NCBI GenBank assembly: GCA_009760855.2
Contig: WPIO01000010.1
Span: 5,937,501 to 6,001,500 of the forward strand
Source of the DNA: Cristatella mucedo
Lineage: Eukaryota > Bryozoa > Phylactolaemata > Cristatellidae
Length of the DNA stretch: 64,000 nucleotides
Direction of reading: 5' to 3'
Shown here: positions 49,512 through 61,166 of the stretch, one piece after another
How the letters are laid out: every line of letters begins with the position of its first letter
Numbering within the stretch: the first letter of the stretch is position 1
The notes under the pieces: generated by a model
What the model was told of the DNA's origin: nothing
What the model saw: only the letters and a program-made list of their open reading frames with translations
The model's database searches: none
Program-made: the position numbers and the translations under genes

Positions 49512-49879
49512 ACATGAAGTTATGACCTGCAAGCCTATACACACACCCGCATAACAGGCAGAGTTTTTTCAACGGGTATTGCTGGTAAATATCCTTAGCT
49601 TATATGCAGAAAACTTTGACTGGATATTTTCTGTAGCGTTATCTCCATGTTTTAGCGGTATCGTTTGCTACTAGCACAGTGCGGGTCTGGCTTCACAAGC
49701 CCGACCCGGGGGTGCTCTAGCCCATACGGGGGTACTAGCATCCCACTGCTAAAGCCTACGGCCGCGCTCGCTCCTTGTCTCTCACTCAATAGCTCGGCGT
49801 AGTTTGGAATAAAGTCACTCGAGAAAGAGTGAGGTCATCAGAGCTAGAGCACGTCACAAGAGCTAGGGGATGAGGCGAA

Positions 49880-50014
49880 CCCTGGTCTTTGTTTCGAATC
49901 CTATGGTGGGCGATCCTCTATCAAAGTTGTAAGCGTCGTTGATAGCAGCAAGGGCCCTTCTTGGCATACAAAAAATGCTATTAAAAAAGCTAGTATTTAT
50001 TTATTTATTTAAAT
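49880..50014 (+). mobile_element. SINE, head-truncated, absent from block A
   Basis: Starts just before the B-box region ('tttcgaatcc' near 49892), has a shortened body with 'gttgatagcagcaagggccc' and ends with (ATTT)n. In block A the flanking sequence near 37918-37930 is continuous ('gatgaggcaaacgcaag'), so this is a filled site next to an empty one. Confidence 0.8.
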
Positions 50015-50700
50015 GCAAGCTCTTACAACCGATGTTGGCATCCCCATTTTAGGGCAAATGCACTAACTTTAACTAATGTGGAAAGAGTAGATAAAATCGC
50101 TCCCTCTCATTATCATTTACTAAATCATTTTGATGTCTCAGTACGATCACCGTTGCTGTACTTTCTACTCGTATTCAAAATTAGGCTGCCAGATCAATAG
50201 CTGTACACTCTTATTGATTTGCCTCTCTTTCTTTACCACTAGGTTCGTCCATTCCTGCATTCACTGAGAAATGTGCTCTAGTTACTACAGCCGACAGCCA
50301 GTGACAAAGTAAGCTTCGCCTAGCAATGCCATTGATGAATGGAGCTGGTCAGGTGACAAAGTGTGCCGTTGTATTTAAGAGAACCCTTTCCTGACTGCCG
50401 TAATGAGCATTTCTTGCTTCGTTTCCTCGTGTCTTCTCCGGTCTGCCAACATGTGGAGTCGTTAAGTCAAATCCTTTCAGAATCCGAGCTCTTGCCTTTG
50501 TGTACGGTACGCTTTTGGATGGGCAGAAGACTCTGACACAATTATTGTCTACTAATGGTCAACGCAAGCTGTTAGGCAAGGTGGAACTCTTCCGTGAGTT
50601 CCTTCGGGTTTTAGTAAGCTCATGAGGGTACGTTTACTCCTTCGGTGGCCGCATGGAGCTCTGCTGGCACGAACTGTGCATTTCCCTGAATTGGATGGCA

Positions 50701-51900
50701 CTATCCACTGTCGCTGCATATTGGGTTGATGCTATTCAAGCGACGGAACAGAGCCAATTCTGGCATTGTGGCCAATCGACACCAATCGTCTTTCGCCCCG
50801 CTCTCGCTCATGGTGTACGTCGCCACTCTGGCCACGGTGTCCTCGAAAGCGTTCGACCCGCTGGGCTCTACCGCGGCGACGCAGTGATTGTAAAGTGACG
50901 CCTGCCGTCGACGGAGCTCGCGAACCTGCCCTCCCAGGTACCACTTCTGTCGTTCAATCGCGGCGTCCATCTTGGCCTTAAAGTGATCGTAGAGCATCTT
51001 GTCGGCCCAATTCCAAGCGTACGCCGTTCTTCGGGTTTCTGCGGCCATCGGCTCAGTATCTCTGCTGCGGAAGTTGCTCTTGAAATATACGACGTCGTCT
51101 GTGGTCCAGTGAAGCATGTCTCTCATGAGAATCAGTCCCTCGTCTAGATTCTCGGCGACGAGCACCAGATTAAATACACTGTCCAGCATTTCGATATGCT
51201 TTGCGACCGCTTCTTTAGTCGGAGAGGGCGATAAATTTAAACCCAAGTCGAACGATTGCAAGAACCTCATTTCCGTCCAGTCGCACGGGCTCCAGAAGTT
51301 GACCTTACCGCTTGCAGTTCCCTGACGGGTGAGGCTCGTCAGGTGATCCGTAAAGGTCACATTCTGAAGTTGGGGGTGACCGCACATGTCGACCAGAAAG
51401 TAGTGATAGGCCGACTCCATCTGCTCGGCGGGATCGCGAACTATAGACAAGAAGAATGTGTCGTTGGGCATATAGCCGATGGAGCTGGACTCGAACCGAG
51501 CGTGAGCTGCCATGACGTCGAAATGAGGGTGGGCGCAGGTGCGCTTGGCAATTTCCGGTCTGTACAACTCCGGGAAAAAATTGTGACCCTCAATGGGCAA
51601 CGCAAGAGATAGGCTGTGATTTAGAGCGTACATCAAGACGATGCGCTGGACGGTAGTGCTGGCGCTTTTGTGCGTCTTCAGAAAGTACACGTGCCTCCGA
51701 GGGATCTCTGCAGCCTTAACCGACTGTTTCCTTTGATCGATCTCAGCTGGATTTAGAGAAACGAGAGGGTACGTTCCCGCTTCGATTTGTGTCTGCTGAG
51801 ACCAGCTGCTGATCAGTAGACAGGCCAACGTGCAGGCTCCGATCACAACAGTGACGTACAATCGCGAAACACGAAGGCTCGAATATCTAGCCGTCGCCAT
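50701..51900 (-). CDS. GAL3ST-like: Galactose/galactosylceramide 3-O-sulfotransferase (GAL3ST family), intact
   Basis: A single 399-codon exon, about the usual family length. It would transfer sulfate from PAPS to the 3-OH of terminal galactose on glycolipids or glycans in the Golgi. Topology is type II: a short cytosolic tail, a signal anchor at residues about 14-31 ('LYVTVVIGACTLACLLI'), then a luminal domain. The 5'-phosphosulfate loop is 'FLKTHKSASTTVQ' (73-85), with the Lys-Thr-x-Lys and Ser/Thr pattern of the family. The 3'-phosphate motif is 'LSIVRDPAEQMESAYHYF' (151-168) with Arg155. N-glycosylation sequons lie at N94, N146, N180 and N222. The start chosen is the first ATG, directly ahead of the signal anchor; its Kozak context has G at +4 but no purine at -3. 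No intron is visible. Whether the acceptor is a sulfatide precursor or a glycoprotein glycan cannot be told from sequence. Confidence 0.92.
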   Translation of the reverse strand: MATARYSSLRVSRLYVTVVIGACTLACLLISSWSQQTQIEAGTYPLVSLNPAEIDQRKQSVKAAEIPRRHVYFLKTHKSASTTVQRIVLMYALNHSLSLALPIEGHNFFPELYRPEIAKRTCAHPHFDVMAAHARFESSSIGYMPNDTFFLSIVRDPAEQMESAYHYFLVDMCGHPQLQNVTFTDHLTSLTRQGTASGKVNFWSPCDWTEMRFLQSFDLGLNLSPSPTKEAVAKHIEMLDSVFNLVLVAENLDEGLILMRDMLHWTTDDVVYFKSNFRSRDTEPMAAETRRTAYAWNWADKMLYDHFKAKMDAAIERQKWYLGGQVRELRRRQASLYNHCVAAVEPSGSNAFEDTVARVATYTMSESGAKDDWCRLATMPELALFRRLNSINPICSDSG

Positions 51901-54205
51901 TCAGAGCAGGAGGCTGTGGGCGAAACAGAGGGTGCGGCCACCGTGGAATTCGGTGGCGCGAAGGCAGCAGGGAATGGCGAGGCTGGGGCTTTCGAACTCT
52001 GTCGCTACGCCTCCTTCCGGGCACCACCAGCTCGTGGGATGGCCGCCGACTGCCTCCGGCTCAGTCGGCCGAGATCCGAGTTCTTCCCGTGTGACGCAGC
52101 TTCCTCGGCTCAGTTCCTTTCTACAGCAGCGTAAATGATGGCTTAAGTAATCTTAAAAGCCTGCGAAAGTAAGTGTGCTTGAATATATCGGGCTGTATGC
52201 AAGGGCTAGTATTTCGGCATGGCGGCGAGACTAAAATGTTGACGGCCTTGCTAGGTGAATACCTCTATTTCGAACCCCCTCCTGCCACCCCAGAAAGGAT
52301 TTTTAGCGCTTCTAAAAACTTTTGAATGGAGCTGTTGCTGTATTTTAGCCGCTCATCTGAACTTTAAATTTAACTCTAGATTATTTTCTGGTAGTGCTAG
52401 AAACTTCTAGGTAAGAACGCGCTATTCAAAAGCCTCAGTAATTGACCCTTTTTTGAAACTACCTCGAAACCCCTTAAACCTTCCTAAAACAAACTAATTT
52501 CTGGGGAAATTAAAAAATTATCCTCCTTTCTAGCCGCCATAAAGTTCACTTTATACCGAAACTGGCCGTGCTTGCTGAATGCATTCAACTCAAGCATCCT
52601 ACTTACCTACTCCTGGCTCAAAAATCAACGGGCGACTCAATCCGTGCGAAACTGTTCGCTCTTGACTTCTGGTCTCCCCTCTCAGGCTTTACGGAAGGGT
52701 GAAGGCTCGTCGAATATTTCACGTTTGCCCCGTATTTGGCTCCACACTACTAGAACAAACCGAAAAGGCCTGGTTTAGTGCTACTATCCTTAGGCGACTT
52801 GCTACAATTAATATTCGTAGGTCGCCGCATATTGGCAACCTACAGAGCTTGTCAAAGGAGCCATGTTTAATAGCCAGAGGGTTCTAGAAGCTCTAGAAGC
52901 CTTTCGCTCCTACCTCTGGGATACCAGCTCGTAATAATTGTGCTGAAGCAGAACTGCACGAATTTTTTATGGCATTCTAACTTTATGTGAGTTTTTTTAA
53001 ACAGATTGTGTAGCTGCACTTCCGAATCACGCCGCCCGGGCCAGGGCATCGTTAGTACTTTCCGCGCTAACAAGATTTCAATTTCTTTGAAAAACCTTGC
53101 CTGTGGCCTCTTCCTTAAGCTGGCCCGCACTCTTCTCTCCCAAAGAGCGCCGGCCAGAGAGGGCCTAAATCCCCTAATAAAGATAGTACTGTCGACTTTT
53201 TTCGAGAGTCTTAATCTCTGAACCAAAGGAATTCCTCCTAAAGTCTCTTTTAACTTCGTCTTGAACAGACTAATAAGTCCCTCTTGAAGTTATTAAAGCA
53301 GAACCCAGATTGGCTGATGCAACTCTTGAAAAAAAATCACTGCACCACCACAACGGCTTTTATAGTAGTTTAAACGCGAAGTCCGCGATAGGATTAGTGA
53401 ATTACAACCGCAGGAAAAACGCAACTCAACAAAGTCCAACTGTGTGTTCAGGTCATGCATTTATTATTCAGACGATGGCATGGCATCGCCCTATCAAGTG
53501 ACTATTTCACGAATGCGGGCTAGCTACGAGGAGACTCTTCGCTAGTCTGCACGAAGCTTGGCTGACGAAAGCATGCAGGTCGCAAGTTGGCGTATTTTTT
53601 AAAGTGTTTTAGCTAGAGAATAAAACTAATAATGCAGCACCCTTGGCAGATACAGCAATGCGTGCGATTCACTTCTAAATTGAAAGCTATCATTTTGGAG
53701 TTGACCTTAATACGCATGCGCCCCGTCGCGGCTCCTGGCAAACAACGAATCAACTTTCGTGGCCAAAGGAGTGCCTATTTCGCGTACAACACGCGCGTTG
53801 TAATTTCCTGTCGGAAAAAATGTGGGCCAACTGCACTGGATCGCAACTCACTCGCCACTGCGGGATCGCCGAGACGAACAAGGAAAACGCAGACTGTGCC
53901 CCTGCGCCGCAAGCGTCTTGCGGATCTCCAACGTTTGCTCTAGGCAGTCTGGGAATCGACGAAGTTACGCTAGAGAATTTTTTGTCCTGCCACTTTTTGC
54001 CAATCTCAGCAGACTGTTTGCTTAGCCATCATTCATTCTCCGGTCACCACTGTAGCGAGCGGCTGGCAAAGCATGCGCTCCGGCGTGCGCCCTTTACCTG
54101 CTCGCTGTGTCTTCTCCTCCCTCTTCCGGCCAGGCGCACTCACGAGGCGCTTCCTCTTTTCTGTCAGCACTGAATATGCAGCCTGTCCTCCTTCGAGGCT
54201 TCTGT

Positions 54206-54215
54206 GTCACGTGAC
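54206..54215. promoter_or_regulatory. E-box palindrome GTCACGTGAC (block B)
   Basis: Same perfect palindrome at the same relative place as 41946-41955 in block A, about 2.3 kb upstream of the intact minus-strand GAL3ST. Its conservation inside a diverged flank is the only hint of function. Confidence 0.35.
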
Positions 54216-54703
54216 GAGTGTTGACGACGGGCTCTTTACGATGACCGTTCGGGTGAGGAAAGCTAGGCAAGGAAACGGTCGGTGGAAGCGATAGTCCGAC
54301 TGTCGTTGCAATGAATCTGGCGCTAGGGTCTACCGCTGAGTGTTCGCTGGCATTCTGCTTTTATACTGTGGCGGCTGGCCGGAGCCGCCCTCCTGCGGCC
54401 AGGCCGCACTTGGCCTGGCGATTTGACAGCAGGCCGTCGTTACGTCGGAGCTGCCGCGGCTTCGACAAAGCCGAGTGCAGGTGACGAGAGCCAGCGTTCT
54501 CAGCTCGTCCCTTCGGCGGCCGGTGACCTAGCCCCTGCTTGCTCGGCAGGAAGCGTGCGCCAAGAAAATGCATTTTAATTAAAGCGGCTCGGCACTCGGT
54601 TCGTGGCTTAAAGCGGCCCTTTCTCTCTCGCCCAGCTCTTGCGTGTAGCGACGGAGGGATGCGAAGGCGTGTCCTACGGCCACGCTACCCTGGCGGAGGA
54701 AGA

Positions 54704-54711
54704 GTAGCTGC
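54704..54711. repeat. hAT target-site duplication, left copy
   Basis: GTAGCTGC immediately before the element; the right copy at 58045-58052 is CTAGCTGC, 7 of 8 bases equal. Eight bp is the usual hAT length. Confidence 0.8.
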
Positions 54712-55364
54712 CAGAGGCGTAGCAAGGGGTGAGCAGAGGGACAGATGTCCCCGGGCGCCAATGCCAAGGCCACAAGCAAAATGGACTGTGCGTATTTTTC
54801 AAAAAATTTTCGCGTGAGAATACCAATGTTGATTTCAAGCAAGTTCCTGTTTTAATGGACTTTACTATTGCTGGCTGAGCAAGTTAAGCATGTTTGCAGA
54901 CTTAGGCCAAGCTGTAGCTTGACGGTCAGACGGCACGCATACGACGACACGGAATCATCGAGGGGCTTCAACCACCGTGTATTCAGCTGGCGCTCGCAGC
55001 GCGACTAGTATAACGGCCGGTCACCCCTCCTTCCGCGTACCAACTGCTTTTCCCGTCGGCTCTCCCCATCCTGCCTGCCACAGCTGGGCTGCGTCACGCC
55101 AAGGACGAGCCCGGCCTGCAACACCAGGTCAAGGAAGAGCCAGCGTGCGGTGGCAGAACACCACAATACTGTTAGACCACACAAGCTAGGCTCAACTGGC
55201 AGTGCTTCGACAACGCATCAGTCACGTCTGGCCACTTTTCAGGTGTCCAAAATAGAACACTGTCCATAAATGAGAAAGATATTTATTTAACTGTGATAAC
55301 CACAGCTTGAACCTGAGATGAACTCGTGTTGTTATCATTCATGCTATTATCATTCATGCTATAT

Positions 55365-55450
55365 ATCATCCCTTTGCAGCAAATGTGAAGCGCCTAGAAA
55401 GAGATTGAGTTCTCTGAGTGGGCTTTACAAGTGCATTATTCTTACTATTA
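55365..55450 (+). mobile_element. LINE family 1 3'-terminal remnant inside the hAT element
   Basis: Only the 'ccctttgcagcaaatgtgaa' tract, the terminal stem-loop and a short ATT-like tail. Very strongly 5'-truncated. Confidence 0.85.
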
Positions 55451-55569
55451 CTCTGCAATTCCAGATTTCGTTGTCATTACCTTTTTTAAATGGTAGAGTG
55501 CACTTACTTATTCTTTTAAAGATCAACTCCAATGTCGAAAGAACTGACAAAATTCGTAGCCATCACTTT

Positions 55570-56906
55570 CAAATGTGACTTGCTGGTACTGCTCTGCAAT
55601 GGTTCAGGTCCTATCTCAGTGAGAGACTCCAGAGTATTGACGTGAATGGACAAAGATCATCCGAGGTACCTCTGAAATATGGGTACCTCATGGATCCGTG
55701 CTAGATCCGGTCCTTTTCACGGTTTATACTCTCCCTCTTGCTGATGTGATTGCCAAGCACAATCTAGGCTTTTGCTTCTATGCGAACGACACTCAGTTGT
55801 ACCTTTGCATTGATCCCTCCCAGCCTTTGAGCAGCTCGAATTCTCTCAATCTCTCCTGCTGCATGTATTGATGACATCCACACATGGATGGCAACAAGTT
55901 TTCTTGAACTAAACGATGATAAAACTAACTTATTAGTTATCGGCAAACCCAGTGTGATTCACAAATTGGAAAGGCAGACGCTCAAAGGTGACTCTGTCAG
56001 CATATCTCCTATTGAATCAGCTCGAAATCTAGGTGCCACGTTCCAAAGTGACCTCTCGTTAGACGACCACATCAGCTCCACAATCAAGTTTGCCTACTTT
56101 CAGATAGATAGAATTTCTAAAATTCGGGCTCTTTTAGATCAGGATAGTACGTCTAAGGTGGTTCATGCATTTGTGGCATCCCGTCTTGACTTCCGTAACA
56201 CACTGCTTGCTGGCCTACCGGCATTTGCAATTTGACGCTTACAGCTGGTGCAAACCTCTGCAGCTGGGCTTGTCTGTCGTGAGCGTCACAGTTGCCACAT
56301 CACACGACTTCTCACCGACCAGCACTGGCTACCAGTCAAGCAACGGATCGACTTCAAGGTTTTGTCGCTCACTTGTAGGTCACTTCGTTCTTTGGCTCCA
56401 GCCTATCTCTCAGATCTACTCCACCACCAGGTTAAGCATCGTACCAGCAGCTTTTCGGAATCCAACAGTTTACCAATACCTCGTGCAAACCTCAAATTCT
56501 TTGGAGATCATGCATTTAGTTCGTATGCTCCCTAAGCCCGGAACTCACTCCCGACTTGCGTCAAATTGGTCAAATCAGGGGATATTGGGATATCCCCTGA
56601 TTTGACCACATTTAAAAATAACTTAAAAACACACCTATTTAGGACAGCATTTAGTGGGTCCCTGTGATTCGTCCTCCATGTGCTTATGCGTGCTGACACT
56701 GTGCATGCTGCCTCTAACCACACTTGCATGCTGACACTGTGCATGTCACCCCTAACCATGTTACTCATGTTGTTTATCAAGTATGATAATACTCACCATT
56801 CAATCGCGTTTCCCTTTGCAGCAAATGTAAAGCGCCTAGAAAGAGATTGAGTTCTCTAAGGGCGCTTTATCAAGTGCGTTATTATTATTATTGTTACTAT
56901 TATTAT
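55570..56906 (+). mobile_element. LINE family 1 fragment (RT end to 3' tail) inside the hAT element
   Basis: Begins within RT ('GTALQWFRSYLS'-type tract near 55588) and has YANDTQL at about 55778-55800 in place of YADDTQL, so a catalytic Asp is changed to Asn. It continues in the 115-codon frame 55888-56235 ('FLELNDDKTNLLVIG'), the C-terminal region and the 3' UTR, and ends with the stem-loop (arms 56829-56836 and 56861-56868) and an ATT tail. It carries an 18-bp inverted duplication at 56568-56607 that other copies lack. Confidence 0.9.
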
Positions 56907-56914
56907 TTATAATG

Positions 56915-57845
56915 ATGGACTGAACAGCATTGTAGATCTTCTGGTGCAACTGTCTGACGACATAAGGGGAACACTTGAAGCAAGAATTGAAGTTGGTAGT
57001 TTCTTACATTTTACTTTGAACTTTAACTTTTTGGCTGTGTTGCCATTGGTTACAGCATCTTAAAGATTTGCCGCGTTCAGAAAACACTTCAGGACTGAAG
57101 ATGAGCTTCAAAGACTCTTCTTGTGACCTCCACTCACTTAATATGGAGTTGTCATGACTTCGAGAAGACCTGTGCCAATAATCACTATTAGATACCAAAA
57201 GGACATGTGAATTGTGGGGCGTTGCAGTTTAACCAAAGATCCGCCGAAGGACAAAGATGCCTGGAGAACTCTCTCAAGATGTTGGTCTAACGGCAGAAGA
57301 AGAAATATCAAGAATTATAAAGAACAGTATGGACTATCTCCGACAAGAAATTACAACTACGTTTTCCCGGCTCACAGATCTTGATGCCAACTTGGTTTCT
57401 GGTTGGAAGTTGAGAAGCTTTTGAAGACACTTGACCAGACCAAAATCCTCCAGCAATTTCTAAATCTTGGAGGCTTCTATTGTTCAGATGTTGGTGGAAC
57501 AGAGCCGTACAACAAAATATATGACCATAAAATGCTTCTTGTCACACGTCACGTTTTGGCACTTAAGGCACCACTGGAACTCATGCCTTTCATTGCCAGT
57601 TATGGAGAAGATGTGTTTCCTAATTAATTTGAGAGTTTTCTTTCAAGTTCTTCTCACCATAGCTGTATCAGTTGCCAGTTGCGAACGCTCCTGTCACAAT
57701 CTGAAGGTAATCCAGTCTTATCCAAGAGCATAAATGGGGAAAGAGCGACTCTCTGATTTGTCTCCTTGACAAGTATAGAGAAGGGGCACTGGAAAATATT
57801 GACTTCCAAAGTTTAATAGCACCAGTTTTCCATATTCAAGGCAAG
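56915..57845 (+). pseudogene. hAT transposase remnant (ZMYM/DUF4371-like)
   Basis: Pieces of one protein in shifting frames: 'LNSIVDLLVQLSDDIRGTLE' near 56918-56985; 'MPGELSQDVGLTAEEEISRI' near 57257-57320; the 74-codon frame 57403-57627 with 'LNLGGFYCSDVGGTEPYNKI'; then, after a frameshift near 57620, the hAT C-terminal dimerisation signature 'LRVFFQVLLTIAVSVASCER' near 57630-57690. It lacks the N-terminal zinc finger and the first catalytic part, and has several stops, so it makes no transposase. Confidence 0.82.
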
Positions 57846-58044
57846 ACAACTTTACGCAATTTAAAACTGTGATAGCTACCTTGTACCGGTACCACAGTTT
57901 ATAAAACTTTCTCGACTCAGTATGCCTTCTGGAGTGTTTTTTGCTTTTCATCCGTGGCGGAGCTATTTTGTAGCAACTCCGACAAGGGGGAGGCTACCAT
58001 GTGTAGCTTTGTCCGCGTGCGCCAAAGTTTTCACTACGCCTCCG

Positions 58045-58052
58045 CTAGCTGC
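58045..58052. repeat. hAT target-site duplication, right copy
   Basis: CTAGCTGC directly after the element's right end; one mismatch to the left copy. Confidence 0.8.
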
Positions 58053-58150
58053 TTGCATCGGTCGATCCAATACCTTCCGAACGAGTGAGCGAACGAGTGC
58101 AGACAGCGCCGCCGCGCAGAGCGCGAGGTCGAGATCAGTGCGTCGCTTTA

Positions 58151-58729
58151 CTAGTACTTCAACGGCCATCAACCGATTTGCTCTCGTCCTCTACCTATAT
58201 ATCTGCAAGTTTTAATTGCCATCTCTATGGAGCGAAACCAAAACCATTGGTGTACCTTCAAAAAGCTGCGAAACTGACGATATGCTCTGGTCGCGTAACA
58301 AACTTCAACATAGTATGGACAGGCCCCGACAGAGTAGGGAGACATCCAGGACTGTACCTCATTGTTTGCCGAAACATCGTCTGTGACAAAATGGGCCAAA
58401 ATTGACTGCCAGTGGATAGCCTCCGAGAGGGTGAGAGATTCACACAATTGCGCCTCTTTTACAGAGAAATCATCGACTAGATTGCCGACGAATGATGCTA
58501 CTCACAAAGCGAAACGTTGTAAGCCGTTACTAAGGTCATAATTATATCTACCTATATTGCTAGAATTTAATGAGCAGTGTAATTTAATAACTTACTCAAA
58601 TACTGGTATTAACAACAAACAAACTTAGATTCAGTTATATCTGTACCGTAGCAGTTACAATAAATGAGCTTTAAATATAATATAAATATAATAAATAAAC
58701 TTTCCCTGGGGCTCTGGGGCTCAACAGGC
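58151..58729. other. Unassigned stretch
   Basis: No gene recognised; opposed short frames on both strands lack motifs. Confidence 0.4.
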
Positions 58730-58905
58730 CCCTGGGTCTTAGCCCAGGGTTAAGGTGCTCGCTCTTCACGATCCATGTCGTGGGTTCGAGACCACCAGTA
58801 ATCGATCCTTTATTGCACACTCCAAGTTGTGGTGATAGCCATGACGGCTCTTCTGCCGCATAAACAAATGAGGCTGTTAAGTCAGCTTACCTTTTCTTTT
58901 TCTTT
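58730..58905 (+). mobile_element. tRNA-derived SINE, subfamily b, plus strand
   Basis: A-box side 'cttagcccagggttaaggtg', 'gctcgctcttcacgatcc', B box GGTTCGAGACC at 58783-58793, body with 'gatagccatgacggctcttc', and a T-rich end. The best complete copy of subfamily b here. Confidence 0.9.
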
Positions 58906-59604
58906 CAATACACGCCTCCTACGGCCTACTTACAAGCATCCGGTTCACTCAACCGGTGTGCTCCGCTCCTAATGTCCTTTTTAGGGTGTGGGGCATTCTC
59001 ACCACTCCCGTCGATCCAAATCCGAAACAAGAGCCCGCGTACACGCTCGAGATAAATTAACGCCGCCGCGCTCAATAGACAAGAAGGCACCAAACTTTGA
59101 ACGAGACATATTGACCCGTAAGAAGTGCCTGAAAAATGTCCGCTACTGTACATATGTTGACTGTTAACAGATTGGCCCTGCATGGTTCGCATACAATCAT
59201 TTTTTGAATCTCGCTTTTGTCTAATCATAGCACGGCAGTATAACCGAAGCGATGCAGTGTCTTCAAATTGTTAAGCCAGATGCGAAGCGTTCTCCTGATA
59301 ACAACGATTATCTGCATGGCTCGGGCTTCGGCGCCCTCCGCAGGCAAATACTTAAATCGTGGGACACCTCGGAGGGAGATACACATAAACGCAATGCTCT
59401 CATTGGCTACTCAACACACTGCACACATCTCCAATAGAATACAATCATAAGAAGAGCCACGCCAAGTTGCCGTGATAATAAAGCACGGGTTATGCCGCTA
59501 GCGGCCGAGGAATAGCAGCCAGGTGATTTGCATGAAGAGATTGAAAAGTCTAGTCAATAGATGAATCTCACCAAAACCAGGGCTAAGACCAATTCAGGAT
59601 TGCG
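58906..59604. other. Unassigned stretch
   Basis: No gene recognised; a 100-codon minus-strand frame (59228-58926) has no known motif. Confidence 0.35.
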
Positions 59605-60507
59605 AAAACATTCGAAATCGGCTCTGCCAGCATATCTCCTGTTGAATCTGCACGAAATCAAGGCATCCTATTCCAAAGTGACCTTTCACTAGACGACCAC
59701 AACAGCTCCACAGTCAAATCTGCCTACTTTCAGATGCATAACATTACTAAAATTCGGGCTTGTTTAGATAAGGATACCACATCTAAGTTGGTCCGTGCAT
59801 TCGTGACATCCCGTCTCGACTTCTGTAACTCACTGCTTGCTGGTCAAACGGCCTGTATAATCGAGCACTTATAGCGGGTGCAAAACTCTACAGCCAGGCT
59901 TGTCTGTCGTGGTCGTCCTAGTTGCCACATCACACCACTTCTAGCCGACCTACATTGGCTCCCAGTCAAGCAACGCATCGACTTCAAGATTTTGTCACTC
60001 GCTTTTAGGTCCTTCATTATTTGGCTCCGGCCTAATTATAAGATCTACTCCCAGACCAGGCTAACCATCTTGCCACCTGCTTTTCGTAATCTAACTGTTT
60101 ACTCACACCTCGTACAAATCTCAAATCCTTTGGAGACCGTGCCCTTAGTCAGTGTGCTCCCAAAGCCTGGAACTCACTCCAGACCAGCGTCACGACATCT
60201 AACGACTTGTCCATATTTAAAAAGAAACTAAAAATCCATCTATCTATGACAGCTTTTAGTGGGTCCCTGTGATTCGTCCTTTACGTGCTTATGCGTGCTG
60301 ACACAGTTAATGCTTCCACTAACCATATTTGCATGCTGACCCTTTGCATGGCAGCTCTAACCCTGTTATGCTTGTTGTTCATTGAGCATGCTACAACTAA
60401 CCATTCGATCATGCTTTATTTACATAAAATGTAAAGTGCTTAGAAAGAGATTGAGTTATCTGAGGGTGCTATATCAAGTGTATTAGTATTATTATTATTA
60501 TTATTAA
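59605..60507 (+). mobile_element. LINE family 1 3' fragment
   Basis: Starts at the 'atcggctctgccagcatatc' tract after the RT core. The 117-codon frame 59878-60231 carries 'LLADLHWLPVKQRIDFKILS'. The 3' UTR, stem-loop near 60432-60472 and (ATT)n tail follow. 5'-truncated, with stops. Confidence 0.92.
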
Positions 60508-61166
60508 AAGGAGCAGCCCTCTTCATATACAGTCAATACCTCTCTCTCTCGCTTCCTTCTGTGTGGTACTTGTTTAAAAAAAACTAGCAGAGGTTCTAAA
60601 AAGAAGCCTTCGTCTTAAGTGTCCAATCAGCCTCGGTTTTTTCAACCATAAGGGCACTATCCATTTTAACTCGCAGGCTTTCGGCGGAATAATTTATTTG
60701 AACCCACATAGTCGGTGTCCCACTCAACCCGCTTCCTTACCTAAGCTAAAGTGAATTTCCTTAATATTGTGGTGGCGAATGTGCGTTTACAATTCTTTTC
60801 GAACTTTGTTATTTTCAGCAAATATTTCAAGAATTCAGCTAATCTCGCTCGTCGACTGACTCTGGAAGATTTCGTGGGTTCTAAGAAAACACTATTTATT
60901 AAAGATTCCCGTGAGATGAAGTAAATTTCATTACGTAGATAATTTAAGATATGCTTTCTCCTCTTTGATGATGGATACTCTTTGTTATTGTTTTAATAAT
61001 GCGTCTTGATCATGAAACTCGCGCTGTCATCGTCATGGTCACCCTGCGGTCCATTGCATTCAAGTGGTCGAACGCTAGGTCAGATAAATTATGATGACTG
61101 AAATATTCTTCGCGGTTTCTGAATTGAATTACAATTGCCACCAACCGGCTGTGGCCTAATCCTCGG
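60508..61166. other. Unassigned stretch
   Basis: No gene or repeat recognised between the LINE tail and segment C2. Confidence 0.4.

Larger units (their letters stand above)
54712..58044 (+). mobile_element. hAT-type DNA transposon, degenerate, with nested LINE fragments
   Basis: The left end is CAGAGGCGTAGCAAGG; the right end read inward on minus is CGGAGGCGTAGTGAAA, so the terminal inverted repeat shares about ten of the first eleven bases. Both ends are bounded by the 8-bp target-site duplication. Inside are unassigned sequence (54760-55360), two LINE family 1 fragments (55365-55450 and 55570-56906) and a broken hAT transposase (56915-57845). The ends and transposase match the hAT group whose transposases resemble ZMYM/DUF4371 proteins. 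Block A lacks the element at about 42437-42444. Confidence 0.85.
49686..58150. repeat. Duplicated block B (partner: about 37711-42545)
   Basis: Collinear with block A apart from a SINE at 49880-50014 and a hAT element at 54712-58044. After the hAT element the match resumes: 'cgagtgagcgaacgagtgca' near 58081 corresponds to the 'gagcgagtgacggaccgaga' tract near 42471. The core 50699-52241 is the near-identical partner of 38526-40068. Block B holds the intact GAL3ST. Confidence 0.85.

Noticed and set aside
57922-58215. 97-codon plus frame at the right end of the hAT element
   Set aside because: It crosses the element's terminal repeat into flanking DNA and has an opposed frame; no motif.
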